64,000 nt of DNA. It comes from Natronorubrum sediminis. Lineage in GTDB: Archaea > Halobacteriota > Halobacteria > Halobacteriales > Natrialbaceae. The position numbers and the translations under genes are program-made. Location: NCBI RefSeq assembly GCF_900108095.1, contig NZ_FNWL01000001.1:1426001-1490000 (forward strand), read 5' to 3'. The notes below the pieces were generated by a model. That model searched no databases. It was not told where the DNA came from and saw nothing but the letters and a program-made list of their open reading frames with translations. Position 1 is the stretch's first letter. Each line of letters opens with the position of its first letter. Below, piece after piece: positions 8,643 through 17,255 of this stretch.

Positions 8643-9686
8643 TCAGTCACCACGTTCCCAGTCGTCGTTCCAGGCGTCGTTGTCCTCGAGGAAGTCGGCG
8701 GCACCGGGATGGACGGGAATGTTCTCGTGGTAGTATTGGGCCATATCCGCTGGGTCGGAGTGATCCATGTAGTTGTCGTCCGCATCCTGGATCTCTTCCC
8801 AGTGTTCGTGGCTGATCTCCATGATCTCGTAGACGACCTCGTCGTCGATGTCGGAGGCGAAGTACGTATTGTAGTCTTCGGTCCAACACTGAATCTCGTC
8901 CGCGTCGATGTCCTGTTCGTACCCGTACGGTTCGACCTCTTCGTACCCGGCCGCAGAGCCTTCGATCGCCTCGACGTAGTCGTCGCCCATCTCGAGGGCG
9001 TAGAGATCCTCTCGAGAGTCGGCTTCGACGAGCCAGCCGGGGAGACCGTTGAAGTTGGTTCCGTAGCCGAAGAAGACGTCGATGCGGTCTTCGTCGATCT
9101 GTGCGGCGACGTCCTCCGAGGCGACGTCGACTGGGTCTTCGATGTCGTCCCAGAGACCGGCGTCGTCTAGAAGGGTCGTACAAAGCGTTCTGAGCCCCCA
9201 CCCTGGCGGACCGACCCAGATGTTGAGGTCGTCGTCGTCGATCGCTTCCTCGATGCTCTCGACACCGGAGCCGTCGACGGCCAGCCAGTGCATGTGGAGC
9301 GTGAGGTACGAGAGCGCCTGATAGGCGAAGTCGTCGACGGGTTCCTCGTCGAACGGTTCGCCGTCGTCGAGCGCCTGATTGAAGACGAAGTTACCCGCCG
9401 TGTACCCGTCCAGTTCGCCCGCGTCGTACGCCCGGATCGAGTCGGGGTCTCCACCAGGTGCCGTGATGTTCAGTTGCGCGTCTTCCGCGTGATTCGACAC
9501 CGACCGCTGGAGGGCGTTCATCGCGCCGTACGACGCAGACCCGTCAGATGAGGCCCCAACTGTAACCGTTTCGCCACCATCGCCGAGACATCCCGCCAAG
9601 CCAACGACACCGAGGCCGGCACTCGCTTGAAGCACAGTGCGGCGACTGACCCTACCCTTCGCTTCGTGATTGGAATTGCTCGTCAT
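8643..9686 (-). CDS. TAXI-family TRAP solute-binding lipoprotein
   Basis: A 347-residue extracytoplasmic binding protein. The ATG at 9686 gives an ideal Tat signal, SRRTVLQ at residues 14-20, followed by a hydrophobic stretch and a lipobox ending in Cys 33. The longer upstream open frame would bury this signal. The mature part has the TAXI pattern: TVTVGASSDGSASYGAMNAL early on, then GGDPDSIRAYDAGELDGYT. It is very acidic, as expected for a protein exposed to high salt. It should capture a small carboxylate, possibly glutamate-like or a dicarboxylate, for the fused permease downstream. A TATA-like AT-rich block lies at about 9711-9725. Confidence 0.9.
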   Translation of the reverse strand: MTSNSNHEAKGRVSRRTVLQASAGLGVVGLAGCLGDGGETVTVGASSDGSASYGAMNALQRSVSNHAEDAQLNITAPGGDPDSIRAYDAGELDGYTAGNFVFNQALDDGEPFDEEPVDDFAYQALSYLTLHMHWLAVDGSGVESIEEAIDDDDLNIWVGPPGWGLRTLCTTLLDDAGLWDDIEDPVDVASEDVAAQIDEDRIDVFFGYGTNFNGLPGWLVEADSREDLYALEMGDDYVEAIEGSAAGYEEVEPYGYEQDIDADEIQCWTEDYNTYFASDIDDEVVYEIMEISHEHWEEIQDADDNYMDHSDPADMAQYYHENIPVHPGAADFLEDNDAWNDDWERGD

Positions 9687-9710
9687 TCTATAGCACGGTA
9701 TATGGTCGTC

Positions 9711-9725
9711 GTAATAACTATATAA
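9711..9725 (-). promoter_or_regulatory. AT-rich promoter candidate for the TAXI-TRAP operon
   Basis: Minus-strand TTTATATAGTTATTAC lies 25-39 bp upstream of the TAXI ATG, in otherwise GC-rich DNA. This is the right place for an archaeal TATA box. Confidence 0.4.
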
Positions 9726-9917
9726 ATCCTTCCAATCAGTACACAACAATGGTATAAAATTTCGTATTTTTTCCAAAAAGAGGTAACTCAGATATGCGGC
9801 AATATAATCCGATTCGTGGGGAGGCGAGAGCGACGACCGACGGTTTTCCGGCACAGAACGACTCTCACGTCGTCGAACGTGAGTCCCCGAGCCGGCGGGC
9901 GACTCACCGGCGAGTGG

Positions 9918-10469
9918 TTACTGCGAGGCGTCAGACTGAGAGGACACCTCGAACGCCTCGAGCCACTCGAGGACGGCGTCGAGAATCAACAATCGAAGTT
10001 CCAGCAGACTCCCGCGGGTGGGGGGGACGGACGACTCCGACGGTTCCTCCTCGTGGCGCGACTTTACCGTAAGCAGGTGATCACGGGTCTCCAGTACCTG
10101 CGCTTGGAGTTCCCGAATTTCCGCTTGCCTTCGCTCGACCGGCAGGTGGTGTAAAAATCCGAGTTTCACCATGAGGTGTGAGCGAGCAGAGGGGTGGGAG
10201 ACGTCGTCGATCGATCGGTCGAGCAACGACTGAAGGCGGTCCCGTCCATCCGCGGTGATCTCGTAGCCGTACGTCCCGTCGGCCGAGACGGCGCTAACGT
10301 GGCCGTCTTCCTCGAGTTGTGAGATCGTCGGGACCAAAATGCCGGTACTCGCACCCCAGTATCTGCCGTGTCTGTGTCTGAGCGTGTCGTGAATCTGGTC
10401 GACCGTCGCAACCGACTCCTCGGCTAACACGCCGAGGACGGCGAGACTCGCGAGTTCTCGTTGCTCCAT
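9918..10469 (-). CDS. PadR-like winged-helix transcriptional regulator
   Basis: A 183-residue regulator. Starting at the ATG at 10469 gives MEQRELASLAVLGVLAEE, the standard N-terminus of PadR proteins; the longer frame upstream runs through the promoter region. The winged helix covers about residues 5-85 (ASTGILVPTISQLEEDGHV, with a GTYGYEITADGRDRL wing). A C-terminal coiled coil (VERRQAEIRELQAQVLETRD) mediates dimerisation in the family. It is divergent from the SDR gene at 10588 with 118 bp between the starts, so it may control that gene, itself, or the TRAP operon behind it. Confidence 0.82.
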   Translation of the reverse strand: MEQRELASLAVLGVLAEESVATVDQIHDTLRHRHGRYWGASTGILVPTISQLEEDGHVSAVSADGTYGYEITADGRDRLQSLLDRSIDDVSHPSARSHLMVKLGFLHHLPVERRQAEIRELQAQVLETRDHLLTVKSRHEEEPSESSVPPTRGSLLELRLLILDAVLEWLEAFEVSSQSDASQ

Positions 10470-10587
10470 ACTGAGACGGTCGTGACGGACGTTATTAAAC
10501 CCGGTCACCCCCAGCAGCCGAGACCGACCCGTCGAACGGTTCGACGCAAAAGAACGATATGGGCGCTCCGTCATTGGGGTGGTACCG

Positions 10588-11367
10588 ATGAACATTCAGG
10601 GAGAGATCGCTCTCGTGACGGGTGGCAGCGTCGGAATTGGACGGCTAATCAGCACCGAACTCGCGAGCCACGGCGTCACCGTCGTCGTCGCCGACCTCGA
10701 GGCAGAGGCCCGTCGCGACACCGTCGCAGAAATCGAAGCCGCCGGCGGCACGGCCCTCGAAACCCACCTCGACCTCACCGATCCGGACGGGGTCGCCGAC
10801 ACCATCGACGGCGTCCTCGAAGAGGTCGGCACGATCGACATCCTGGTGAACAACGCCGGCGTCGCCGGCCCGACGGCACCGCTCGAGGAGACCTCTCTCG
10901 AGGCGTGGGATCGAACGCACGCGGTCAACCTTCGCGGCGCGTTTTGTTGCACGAAAGCGGTGATCGGCGAAATGAAAGCCCAGGGAGACGGCCGGATCGT
11001 CAATATCTCCTCTGCCTCCGGAAAGCGAGCGGTTCCCAACCGGAGTCCCTACACGAGTTCGAAGGCGGGATTGCTCGGACTCACGCGCACGGCAGCGGCC
11101 GAGGGCGGCCCCCACGGCGTCACGGCGAACGCGATCTGTCCGGGGTCGGTCACCGGCGAGCGAATCGACGACGTCATCAAGAAGCGAGCAGCGAACTCGT
11201 CTCACTCGCCCGCGGACGTCCGCGAGGAGAAACGAAAGGAGACGCTGCTTCACTCGTTCGTCGATCCGGAAGACGTCGCCGCGACGGTCGCCTACCTCTG
11301 TTCTGACGCGGCCGATCGGGTCACCGGGCAGGCGCTGAACGTCTCGGGCGGGAAGACCATCGACTGA
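10588..11367 (+). CDS. SDR family oxidoreductase (3-oxoacyl-ACP-reductase-like)
   Basis: A 259-residue short-chain dehydrogenase. The NAD(P) motif TGGSVGIG lies at residues 11-18, DILVNNAGVAG around residues 89-99, and the catalytic Ser plus YTSSK near residues 138-156. The C-terminus is typical (SDAADRVTGQALNVSGG). The ATG at 10588 is chosen over a GTG nine bases upstream because it directly precedes the first beta strand. It should interconvert a hydroxy and a keto group on a small acid or acyl-CoA. It is the first gene of a run on the plus strand and is divergent from PadR. Confidence 0.86.
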   Translation: MNIQGEIALVTGGSVGIGRLISTELASHGVTVVVADLEAEARRDTVAEIEAAGGTALETHLDLTDPDGVADTIDGVLEEVGTIDILVNNAGVAGPTAPLEETSLEAWDRTHAVNLRGAFCCTKAVIGEMKAQGDGRIVNISSASGKRAVPNRSPYTSSKAGLLGLTRTAAAEGGPHGVTANAICPGSVTGERIDDVIKKRAANSSHSPADVREEKRKETLLHSFVDPEDVAATVAYLCSDAADRVTGQALNVSGGKTID

Positions 11368-11418
11368 CTCCGTTTCGACTGACTCCGTTTCGACTGACTC
11401 CGTTTCGACTGACTCCGT
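11365..11418 (+). repeat. 15-bp tandem repeat starting at the SDR stop codon
   Basis: Three perfect copies of TGACTCCGTTTCGAC plus a fourth partial copy (9 bases) run from 11365 to 11418. The first TGA is the stop codon of the SDR gene. A slippage-type expansion of the gene's 3' end is the simplest explanation. Confidence 0.9.
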
Positions 11419-11503
11419 CCGCCCATCGGTTGTCGGCGTCGGTGGGACGCGCTCGACGGTTGTAATCCGTGAACTACAAGCGGGATGATACCAGACACCA
11501 CCC

Positions 11504-12394
11504 ATGGTCTCCGGGATCGGTATCGCACTCGCAATCGGTGCTGCGTGGTTTCTCGCCGGACAGACGCTCTCTATCAGGCTCGCGACCCGCAAGGGACTCG
11601 CGAACGACGTGCTCGTCGTCGTCATGCTCGTGAACGTCGTCGTCTTGATCCCGCTCGCCCTCGTCCTCGATCCGAATCCGACGATCACGCCGCTGTCGAT
11701 CCTCGCGTTCGGCGTCGCGGGCCTCGTCGGAACGATGGTCGGTCGCGCGTTCTTCTACGCCGGAATCAAACGCGTCGGCGCGAGCCGCGCGGAGCCGATC
11801 AAGGCCTCGATGCCCCTGCACGCGACGATCTTCGCGGTGATCTTACTCGGCGAGCAGGTGACCGGCCCGCAACTCGTTGGCATCGTGTTGATGGTCGGCG
11901 GCATCGCAGCGGTCTCCTGGGAGGGCTCCTCGGCAGAGCGCGCCGCCGGCACGGCAATTCCCTGGTTCGGACTCTCACTGCCGCTGATCGCCGCGGTCTT
12001 CTTCGGCCTCGAGCCGATCTTCGCGAACGTCGGCTTCGACGAGGGGACGGGTGTGCTGACGGGACTCGCGATCAAGACGATCGTCGCGTTGAGCGCGTTC
12101 GTCCTCTACTTGCGCTGGCGAAGTCAACTTCCCCACCCGAAGGGATTCTCCCGTGAGGAACTCGTCTGGGGAGCGGCGGCCGGCCTCGCGAACACCGCGT
12201 TCTTACTGGCGTATTACGCGGCCCTCGAGATCGCTCGCGTCGGCGTCGTCGTGCCGATCATGCAGACGAGTCCGCTGATCGTGATCGGCGTCTCGGCGCT
12301 CTTCCTTCGACAGGTCGAAACCGTCACCCCGCGACTGCTCGGCGCAGCGGGCGTGATCGTCGCCGGCGGCGTGTTAGTGACCCTCGGCGGGTAA
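11504..12394 (+). CDS. EamA/DMT-superfamily transporter
   Basis: A 296-residue membrane protein with about ten hydrophobic segments arranged as two EamA repeats (approximately residues 5-145 and 155-296). Each repeat ends with the family's PLI(V)..G(V)..LGE/LRQ-type helix; examples are ILLGEQVTGPQLVGIVLMVGG and LRQVETVTPRLLGAAGVIVAGG. DMT proteins usually export metabolites or amino acids. The substrate is unknown. It lies between an SDR and a hydratase/CoA-transferase pair on the same strand. Confidence 0.85.
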   Translation: MVSGIGIALAIGAAWFLAGQTLSIRLATRKGLANDVLVVVMLVNVVVLIPLALVLDPNPTITPLSILAFGVAGLVGTMVGRAFFYAGIKRVGASRAEPIKASMPLHATIFAVILLGEQVTGPQLVGIVLMVGGIAAVSWEGSSAERAAGTAIPWFGLSLPLIAAVFFGLEPIFANVGFDEGTGVLTGLAIKTIVALSAFVLYLRWRSQLPHPKGFSREELVWGAAAGLANTAFLLAYYAALEIARVGVVVPIMQTSPLIVIGVSALFLRQVETVTPRLLGAAGVIVAGGVLVTLGG

Positions 12395-12444
12395 CGGACT
12401 CGTGCCGTGTCGATCGACGGGTAATGGACTCGTGCCGTGTCGAT
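12389..12444 (+). repeat. Direct repeat with 30-bp period spanning the DMT gene stop codon
   Basis: Two copies of about 26 bp (12389-12414 and 12419-12444) differ at one base. The first copy contains the TAA stop of the DMT gene and both contain GGACTCGTGCCGTGTCGAT. The second copy lies just before the promoter of the next gene. Confidence 0.85.
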
Positions 12445-12460
12445 TGTCACCACCACACAA

Positions 12461-12467
12461 CTATTTG
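12461..12467 (+). promoter_or_regulatory. TATA-like box for the hydratase gene at 12492
   Basis: CTATTTG is centred about 28 bp upstream of the ATG at 12492, consistent with a leaderless haloarchaeal transcript. Confidence 0.4.
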
Positions 12468-12491
12468 CGTCCGACCATCTACCGTGAAGAC

Positions 12492-13253
12492 ATGAGCGTC
12501 GACCTGACTCTCGACTCGAACCGACCCCACATCGCACACCTGACCATCGACTTCGGGAAGTTGAACCTGCTCACGGCACAGCGACTCGCCGAACTCGAGG
12601 AAACTCTTCGAGACCTGCCGGAGCAGGTCTCCGTCCTCACGATCGGGCCGGAACACTCGCCGGAAAAACTGACCGGGCTGACCGGTGGCTTGCACCTCGA
12701 GCGCGCGAAAGACATGAGCGTCGTCGAGGCTCGAGACGTGTTGACGACGCTCCACGCCACGATGCAGACGGTCCGAAATCTTGACGCCGTCACCGTCTGT
12801 GACTGCGGGACGCACGCCCTCGGGGCCGGCTTCGAACTCGCGCTCTCGTGTGACTTTCGCGTCGCGACTCGAGACGCCGTCCTCGGCCTCCCCGAAATCG
12901 ACGTGGGGCTCGTGACGGGCATCGAAGGCGGCCTGCTGGTTCGGTTCGTCGGCCTCCAGCGCGCGAAGGAACTGATCTACCTCGGCGAACCGATCGACGG
13001 CAAGCAGGCCGCCGCGGAAGGGCTCGTCAACGAGGCGACGACGCCCGAAACGCACGACGACGCGCTCGAGGGAATCGTCGAGCGACTCGCCGAGAAGGAC
13101 CCGACGATTTTGCAGTACCAGACGGAGGTCTTCCGGCAGTGGCGCTCGAACGGCCTCGAGACGGGGATGGACCACAGCTTAGAACTCATCGCGGCCTGTT
13201 TCGGCACCGAGGCCCAATCCGAGGCGATGGAAGGGTTCCTCGAAGGACGGTGA
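12492..13253 (+). CDS. Enoyl-CoA hydratase/isomerase (crotonase) family protein
   Basis: A 253-residue crotonase-fold protein. The oxyanion-hole segment HALGAGFELALSCDFRVA lies around residues 113-130, and GLPEIDVGLVTGIEGG (about 134-149) carries the Glu usual for hydratases. The N-terminal half is divergent (EKLTGLTGGLHLERAKDMS in place of the FSAGAD loop), so the exact reaction is open. The ATG at 12492 was chosen because a TATA-like box lies about 28 bp upstream and the frame above it is promoter-like DNA. It is followed 92 bp later by a CaiB-type CoA-transferase and is probably in the same operon, acting on the acyl-CoA it produces. Confidence 0.82.
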   Translation: MSVDLTLDSNRPHIAHLTIDFGKLNLLTAQRLAELEETLRDLPEQVSVLTIGPEHSPEKLTGLTGGLHLERAKDMSVVEARDVLTTLHATMQTVRNLDAVTVCDCGTHALGAGFELALSCDFRVATRDAVLGLPEIDVGLVTGIEGGLLVRFVGLQRAKELIYLGEPIDGKQAAAEGLVNEATTPETHDDALEGIVERLAEKDPTILQYQTEVFRQWRSNGLETGMDHSLELIAACFGTEAQSEAMEGFLEGR

Positions 13254-13257
13254 GACG

Positions 13258-13280
13258 GGCCCTCCAGACGAGGGAGGGCC
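13258..13280 (+). terminator. Hairpin after the hydratase gene
   Basis: A perfect 8-bp stem (GGCCCTCC and GGAGGGCC) with a seven-base loop begins 5 bp after the stop codon. There is no T-run behind it, so it may be an mRNA-stabilising or attenuating structure and not a classical terminator. Confidence 0.4.
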
Positions 13281-13345
13281 GTCGCCTACACTGAATGCGA
13301 TGGGAAAAGATAACACACAGCAACGATAACGAAGAGGTGACGGCT

Positions 13346-14524
13346 ATGCAACCACTTGAGGGTATCGACGTACTCGATTTCACACAATCGATCGCCGGAC
13401 CGATCTGCACGCAATCACTGACAGCGCTCGGTGCGAACGTTGTCAAGATAGAACCACCGGACGGAGACGCCTTTCGCCCGCTGATCGACGGGGCGATGTT
13501 CGCCTCGTGCAATCGCGGGAAACGGAGTCTCAGTCTCGACCTCAAAAGCGACGAGGGCCGTGCACTCGCCCAGGAACTCGCGGCCGAAGCCGACGTCGTC
13601 GTCGAGAGCTTCCGGCCCGGCGTGATGGAACGCTACGACCTCGACTACGAGTCGGTGTCCGAGACGAACGACGACGTCGTCTACTGCTCCGTGACCGGTT
13701 TCGGGCAGGACGGTCCCTACGAAGACTATCCCGCCTACGATCCCATCGCGCAGGCGATGTCGGGACTACTGAGCGTTACTGGCCCGGCGGACGGAAAACC
13801 AGCCCGCGTCGGGACGAGCGCGATCGACTACACGACCGGGCTGACGGCCGCGATGCTCGTCATGGGCGGCCTGCTCGGTCGACACTCCGGCGGCAGCGAA
13901 CACATCGACGTCTCGCTGTTCGAGGTCGCCACGACGTGGATGGGTTACCGCGTCGCGGAGTACACCGCGACCGACCAGGTGCCGACGCGCTCCGGCGACA
14001 CCATCGACGGCATCGCTCCATACGGTATCTTCGAGGCGGGCGACGGCGATCCGTTCTACCTCGCCACCGCCTCCACGAAGCTCTACCACCGACTCTGTCG
14101 AACCCTCGAGCGCGAGGACCTCCTCGAGGACGAGCGATTCGAGACGCTCAGCAGCCGCTCGGAGCACCGCGAGACCCTCCGAGCCGAACTCGAAGAGGCG
14201 TTCGCCGAGTACGATCGACGGGAACTCGTCGAGCGACTCGTGTCGGGTGGCATCCCGGCCGGGCCGGTACAGTCGATCGACGAACTCGTCGAGGAGGACC
14301 CACATGCTGAGTCGCGAGACTTCTTCGTCGAGACGTACAACCAGCACCTCGAGGAACCCTGCCGGACGACCCGGCTACCGTTTAGATTCGAAGACGGGCC
14401 GGTCGACGACCTCGAGTCGCCGCCGCGACAGGGCGAACACTCGCGGGCCGTCCTCGAGGAGTGGGGCTACGACGATGAGACGATCGAAGCGCTGCTCGCA
14501 GACGGTGTCATCGTGGAATCGTAG
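13346..14524 (+). CDS. CaiB/BaiF family CoA-transferase
   Basis: A 392-residue class III CoA-transferase. The family N-terminus is clear (DVLDFTQSIAGPICTQ, then GANVVKIEPP, ESFRPGVMERYDLDYE). The Asp expected to form the acyl anhydride is D161 in SAIDYTTGL. A Shine-Dalgarno-like GAGGTGA (13334-13340) precedes the ATG. It moves CoA from a donor such as succinyl-CoA onto a carboxylic acid. It is a close paralogue of the gene at 49181, with the same length class and shared motifs throughout. It lies downstream of a crotonase, so the pair plausibly activates and then hydrates one acid. Confidence 0.92.
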   Translation: MQPLEGIDVLDFTQSIAGPICTQSLTALGANVVKIEPPDGDAFRPLIDGAMFASCNRGKRSLSLDLKSDEGRALAQELAAEADVVVESFRPGVMERYDLDYESVSETNDDVVYCSVTGFGQDGPYEDYPAYDPIAQAMSGLLSVTGPADGKPARVGTSAIDYTTGLTAAMLVMGGLLGRHSGGSEHIDVSLFEVATTWMGYRVAEYTATDQVPTRSGDTIDGIAPYGIFEAGDGDPFYLATASTKLYHRLCRTLEREDLLEDERFETLSSRSEHRETLRAELEEAFAEYDRRELVERLVSGGIPAGPVQSIDELVEEDPHAESRDFFVETYNQHLEEPCRTTRLPFRFEDGPVDDLESPPRQGEHSRAVLEEWGYDDETIEALLADGVIVES

Positions 14525-14638
14525 GTGGAGAGGAGAGGGCCTTGAGGAGTCGAGGCCACCGCTTTGGACGCCAGTCGAACGGTTCCGAAACCGCTCATTT
14601 CAGTAGCTTTATTAGCTGTACGGAAAGATCACTTTCGA

Positions 14639-15859
14639 GTGACGGAACCTACGTCAGGCTATCTCTCTGCTGTCAGTCGGAGCGTCCGCGATCTCCTCGC
14701 TGGTCGCCGCGGAACGGTGTTGATCGCGATCGCGGGCGGGTGGTTCCTGACGATGGGCGTCAGAATGATCTACCCCGTGATGGTGCCGTACCTCCAGTCG
14801 GCCTACGACCTGGATCTGACGACGGCTGGCCTCCTGTTGACGGTGCTCTTTATGGCCTACGCCATCGGCCAACTCCCGGGCGGCGTGCTGGCCGATCGAA
14901 TCGGCGAACGGCTCATCCTCACCTCGAGTATGCTCATCTCGGCGATCACGCTGGTGCTCGTCATCACCGCCGGGTCGGCGATCGTGCTCTTCGTCGCGAC
15001 GGCGCTGTTTGGCTTCGGTGCAGCCCTGTACGCGGTCGGTCGGTACACTATCTTACCGCAGCTCTACCCCGAACAAATCGGCGCTGCGAACGGCCTGACA
15101 GCGTCCTCACAGGATGCAGGGCAGTCGGTCCTGCCGCCGCTCGCGGGCATCATTGCGGCGGGGCTCGTCTGGCAACTCGGCTTCGGTTTCGCCGTACCGC
15201 TGTTTCTCGCCATGGCCGCCGTGCTCTGGGTCGTGACCCCGAAGCGCTCCGCTGACGATGCCGACGACGCCGAAGCGCTCTCGCTGTCCGGCCTTCGGTA
15301 CATCGCTTCGATACTCCGCCAGCCGGCGATCGTCTATCCCACGACGATTCTCGTGCTCGGGCTCTTCGTCTGGCAGGCGTTCACCGGCTTCTACCCCACG
15401 TATCTGGTCCAGGAGAAGGGGCTCTCGCAACCGCTCTCGAGCGGCCTGTTCGGGCTCTTCTTCGCGTTAGGAATACTCATCAAACCGCTCTCCGGCGGCG
15501 CCTACGATCGAATCGGGGCGCGACGGTCGTTGTTGTTCTTGACTACGGGACCGATCGCCGCCTTTCTCGCACTGCCGTTTTTCGACAGCTTCTGGGTGCT
15601 CATCGTCGTGACGGCGTTCATCAGCACGCTCCTCGGCTTCACGACCGTCACGGAGCCGTTCTTGCTCGAGCACCTGCCCGAAGACATTCGGGGAACCGGC
15701 TTCGGTATCCTGCGAACGATCGGCTTCTCGATCGGCGCGCTCGGTCCGGTCTTTTTCGGGGCTGCGGCCGACAACGGCTTCTTCGACGAGGCGTTCATGG
15801 CGCTGGCCGCCTTCGCCGGCGCGATAATGCTCCTCGCGTTGCGAATTCCGGCGGAGTGA
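14639..15859 (+). CDS. MFS transporter
   Basis: A 406-residue (from the GTG start) transporter with about 12 hydrophobic segments. The GGVLADRIGERLIL loop near residues 80-93 is the MFS signature. The second half repeats it less perfectly (GGAYDRIGARRSL). The frame is open further upstream to 14564, but those residues are not membrane-like; VTEPTSGYLSAVSRSVRDLLAGRR is a plausible cytoplasmic N-terminus, so GTG 14639 was chosen with moderate confidence. It is probably the importer for the acid handled by the upstream crotonase and CoA-transferase; this is inferred only from position. Confidence 0.85.
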   Translation: MTEPTSGYLSAVSRSVRDLLAGRRGTVLIAIAGGWFLTMGVRMIYPVMVPYLQSAYDLDLTTAGLLLTVLFMAYAIGQLPGGVLADRIGERLILTSSMLISAITLVLVITAGSAIVLFVATALFGFGAALYAVGRYTILPQLYPEQIGAANGLTASSQDAGQSVLPPLAGIIAAGLVWQLGFGFAVPLFLAMAAVLWVVTPKRSADDADDAEALSLSGLRYIASILRQPAIVYPTTILVLGLFVWQAFTGFYPTYLVQEKGLSQPLSSGLFGLFFALGILIKPLSGGAYDRIGARRSLLFLTTGPIAAFLALPFFDSFWVLIVVTAFISTLLGFTTVTEPFLLEHLPEDIRGTGFGILRTIGFSIGALGPVFFGAAADNGFFDEAFMALAAFAGAIMLLALRIPAE

Positions 15860-15930
15860 ACCCGCCCTCGCGGTCGGATTCTCCGTGAGGAAAAGGACTA
15901 ATAGCCGAACTCACTATCAATCGATAACGC

Positions 15931-16089
15931 ATGGGAAACCGATCGATACTCGACCGCCTCGTCGAACTCGATAACAAGGTGCACTCGGCGATGCCGGGGA
16001 AGGATATCTACAGCAAACTCTTCTTCCGGACGATTCTGTGGTTCGCGTTCTTCTTCGGCGTCTACCTAATCGTCTCGAACGCGTTCTAA
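15931..16089 (+). CDS. Small membrane-associated protein (52 residues)
   Basis: A 52-residue open frame with an ATG at 15931 and stop at 16087-16089. The N-terminal half is charged (DRLVELDNKVHSAMPGKDIY) and the C-terminal half is one hydrophobic helix rich in Phe (TILWFAFFFGVYLIVSN). The amphipathic-then-hydrophobic design and haloarchaeal codon use support a real gene. It could be a single-span membrane protein or a transporter accessory. No function is recognised. It is 71 bp downstream of the MFS gene on the same strand. Confidence 0.6.
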   Translation: MGNRSILDRLVELDNKVHSAMPGKDIYSKLFFRTILWFAFFFGVYLIVSNAF

Positions 16090-16217
16090 CCGTCGACGGA
16101 ACTCGCGAACTCTTCCGGCGATTCAGTCGGTGACGAGACGCCACCGAAAACGGGTACCCTTTCGTCTGCTCGCGACGATAGTGTAGTGTGAACGAGACGC
16201 AACGGGATGGCCAAACG

Positions 16218-17234
16218 ATGCGTGCACTGGTCAAACGACGGCCCAAACGGGGGATGACGCTCGAGCAACGGGACGTTCCGACCCCAGGAACAGGCGAGGT
16301 CAGGATTCGCGTCGAGTCGGTCGGAATCGACGGCGGCGCGGAAGCGCTGATCTACGACTGGCACGAGAGCAAGCACCACTACGAACCGGCGTTACCACAG
16401 CTGTTCGGCCACGAGTTCGCCGGCGTTGTCGACGAGGTTCACTCGAGCGTCGAGCGCGTTCAGGCGGGCGAGCGCGTCGCCGTCGAGCCAGTGGTCGGCT
16501 GTGGGACGTGTCGACACTGCCGAAGAGGGGCGTTCGCGATCTGTCCCGATCGACGGCTTATCGGGCTCGACACCGACAGCGACGGCGCGTTCGCCGAGTA
16601 CGTAACCGTCCCACAGGAGACGCTCTATCCGATCGGCGGGCTCGAAGCGGACGTCGGCGTCTTCCTCGAACTCCTCGCGCTGGGAGTCCACGGCCTCGAG
16701 AAGTCGGAATTCGAACTGGGCGATCGAGTGGCGATCGTCGGGCCCGGTCCGGTCGGAATCGGAACGCTCGTCGCCGTCGTCGCGGCGGGTGCCGGCTCCG
16801 TGACCGTCGTCGGGACCGACGCCGACACGGAGGATCGGCTACCCCTCGCACGCGAACTCGGTGCAACGACGGCGGTGACAGCGGACGACCTCGAGGCGGG
16901 CGCATCCTTCGACAGCGTCTTCGAAACGGCCGGGAGCCCGGCCGCACTCGACCTCGCGACGAAGCGAGTCCAACCGGGCGGCGAAATCGTCCAGATCGGG
17001 CTCTTTCACGGACAGGAGGGAGTCTCCGTCGATCTCACGGGATTGGTTCGTCGCAGCGTCTCGATCACGACGGTGTACGGCCGCCGAGCCTCGAGTTGGC
17101 GTCGAGCGATCGCGATCGCAGAACAGGTTGATCTGTCGCCGGCGCTCGGCCCGTCGTTCGACCTCGAGGCGTACGAATCGGCGTTCGAAGCGGTCGCTAC
17201 TCGATCCGGAATCAAGGTCACGCTCCACCCCTAA
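16218..17234 (+). CDS. Zinc-dependent MDR-family dehydrogenase (Asp at the catalytic Cys site)
   Basis: A 338-residue medium-chain dehydrogenase. The structural zinc Cys are C95, C98, C101 and C109 (CGTCRHCRRGAFAIC), and GHE at 64-66 gives the catalytic-zinc His and Glu. The usual catalytic-zinc Cys is replaced by Asp 38 (VGIDGG). The same substitution is established in haloarchaeal glucose dehydrogenase, where Asp replaces that Cys. The Rossmann segment is IVGPGPVGIGTLVAVV. General resemblance is to threonine or polyol dehydrogenases. The ATG at 16218 is preferred over a GTG at 16188 because MRALV begins the first strand. The substrate is probably a sugar, polyol or hydroxy-amino acid. Confidence 0.85.
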   Translation: MRALVKRRPKRGMTLEQRDVPTPGTGEVRIRVESVGIDGGAEALIYDWHESKHHYEPALPQLFGHEFAGVVDEVHSSVERVQAGERVAVEPVVGCGTCRHCRRGAFAICPDRRLIGLDTDSDGAFAEYVTVPQETLYPIGGLEADVGVFLELLALGVHGLEKSEFELGDRVAIVGPGPVGIGTLVAVVAAGAGSVTVVGTDADTEDRLPLARELGATTAVTADDLEAGASFDSVFETAGSPAALDLATKRVQPGGEIVQIGLFHGQEGVSVDLTGLVRRSVSITTVYGRRASSWRRAIAIAEQVDLSPALGPSFDLEAYESAFEAVATRSGIKVTLHP

Positions 17235-17255
17235 TCCGACGTGCGACGCACGGTC

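Noticed and set aside
11365-11418. Possible CRISPR-like repeats
   Set aside because: Units are directly adjacent with no spacers, so this is a simple tandem repeat.
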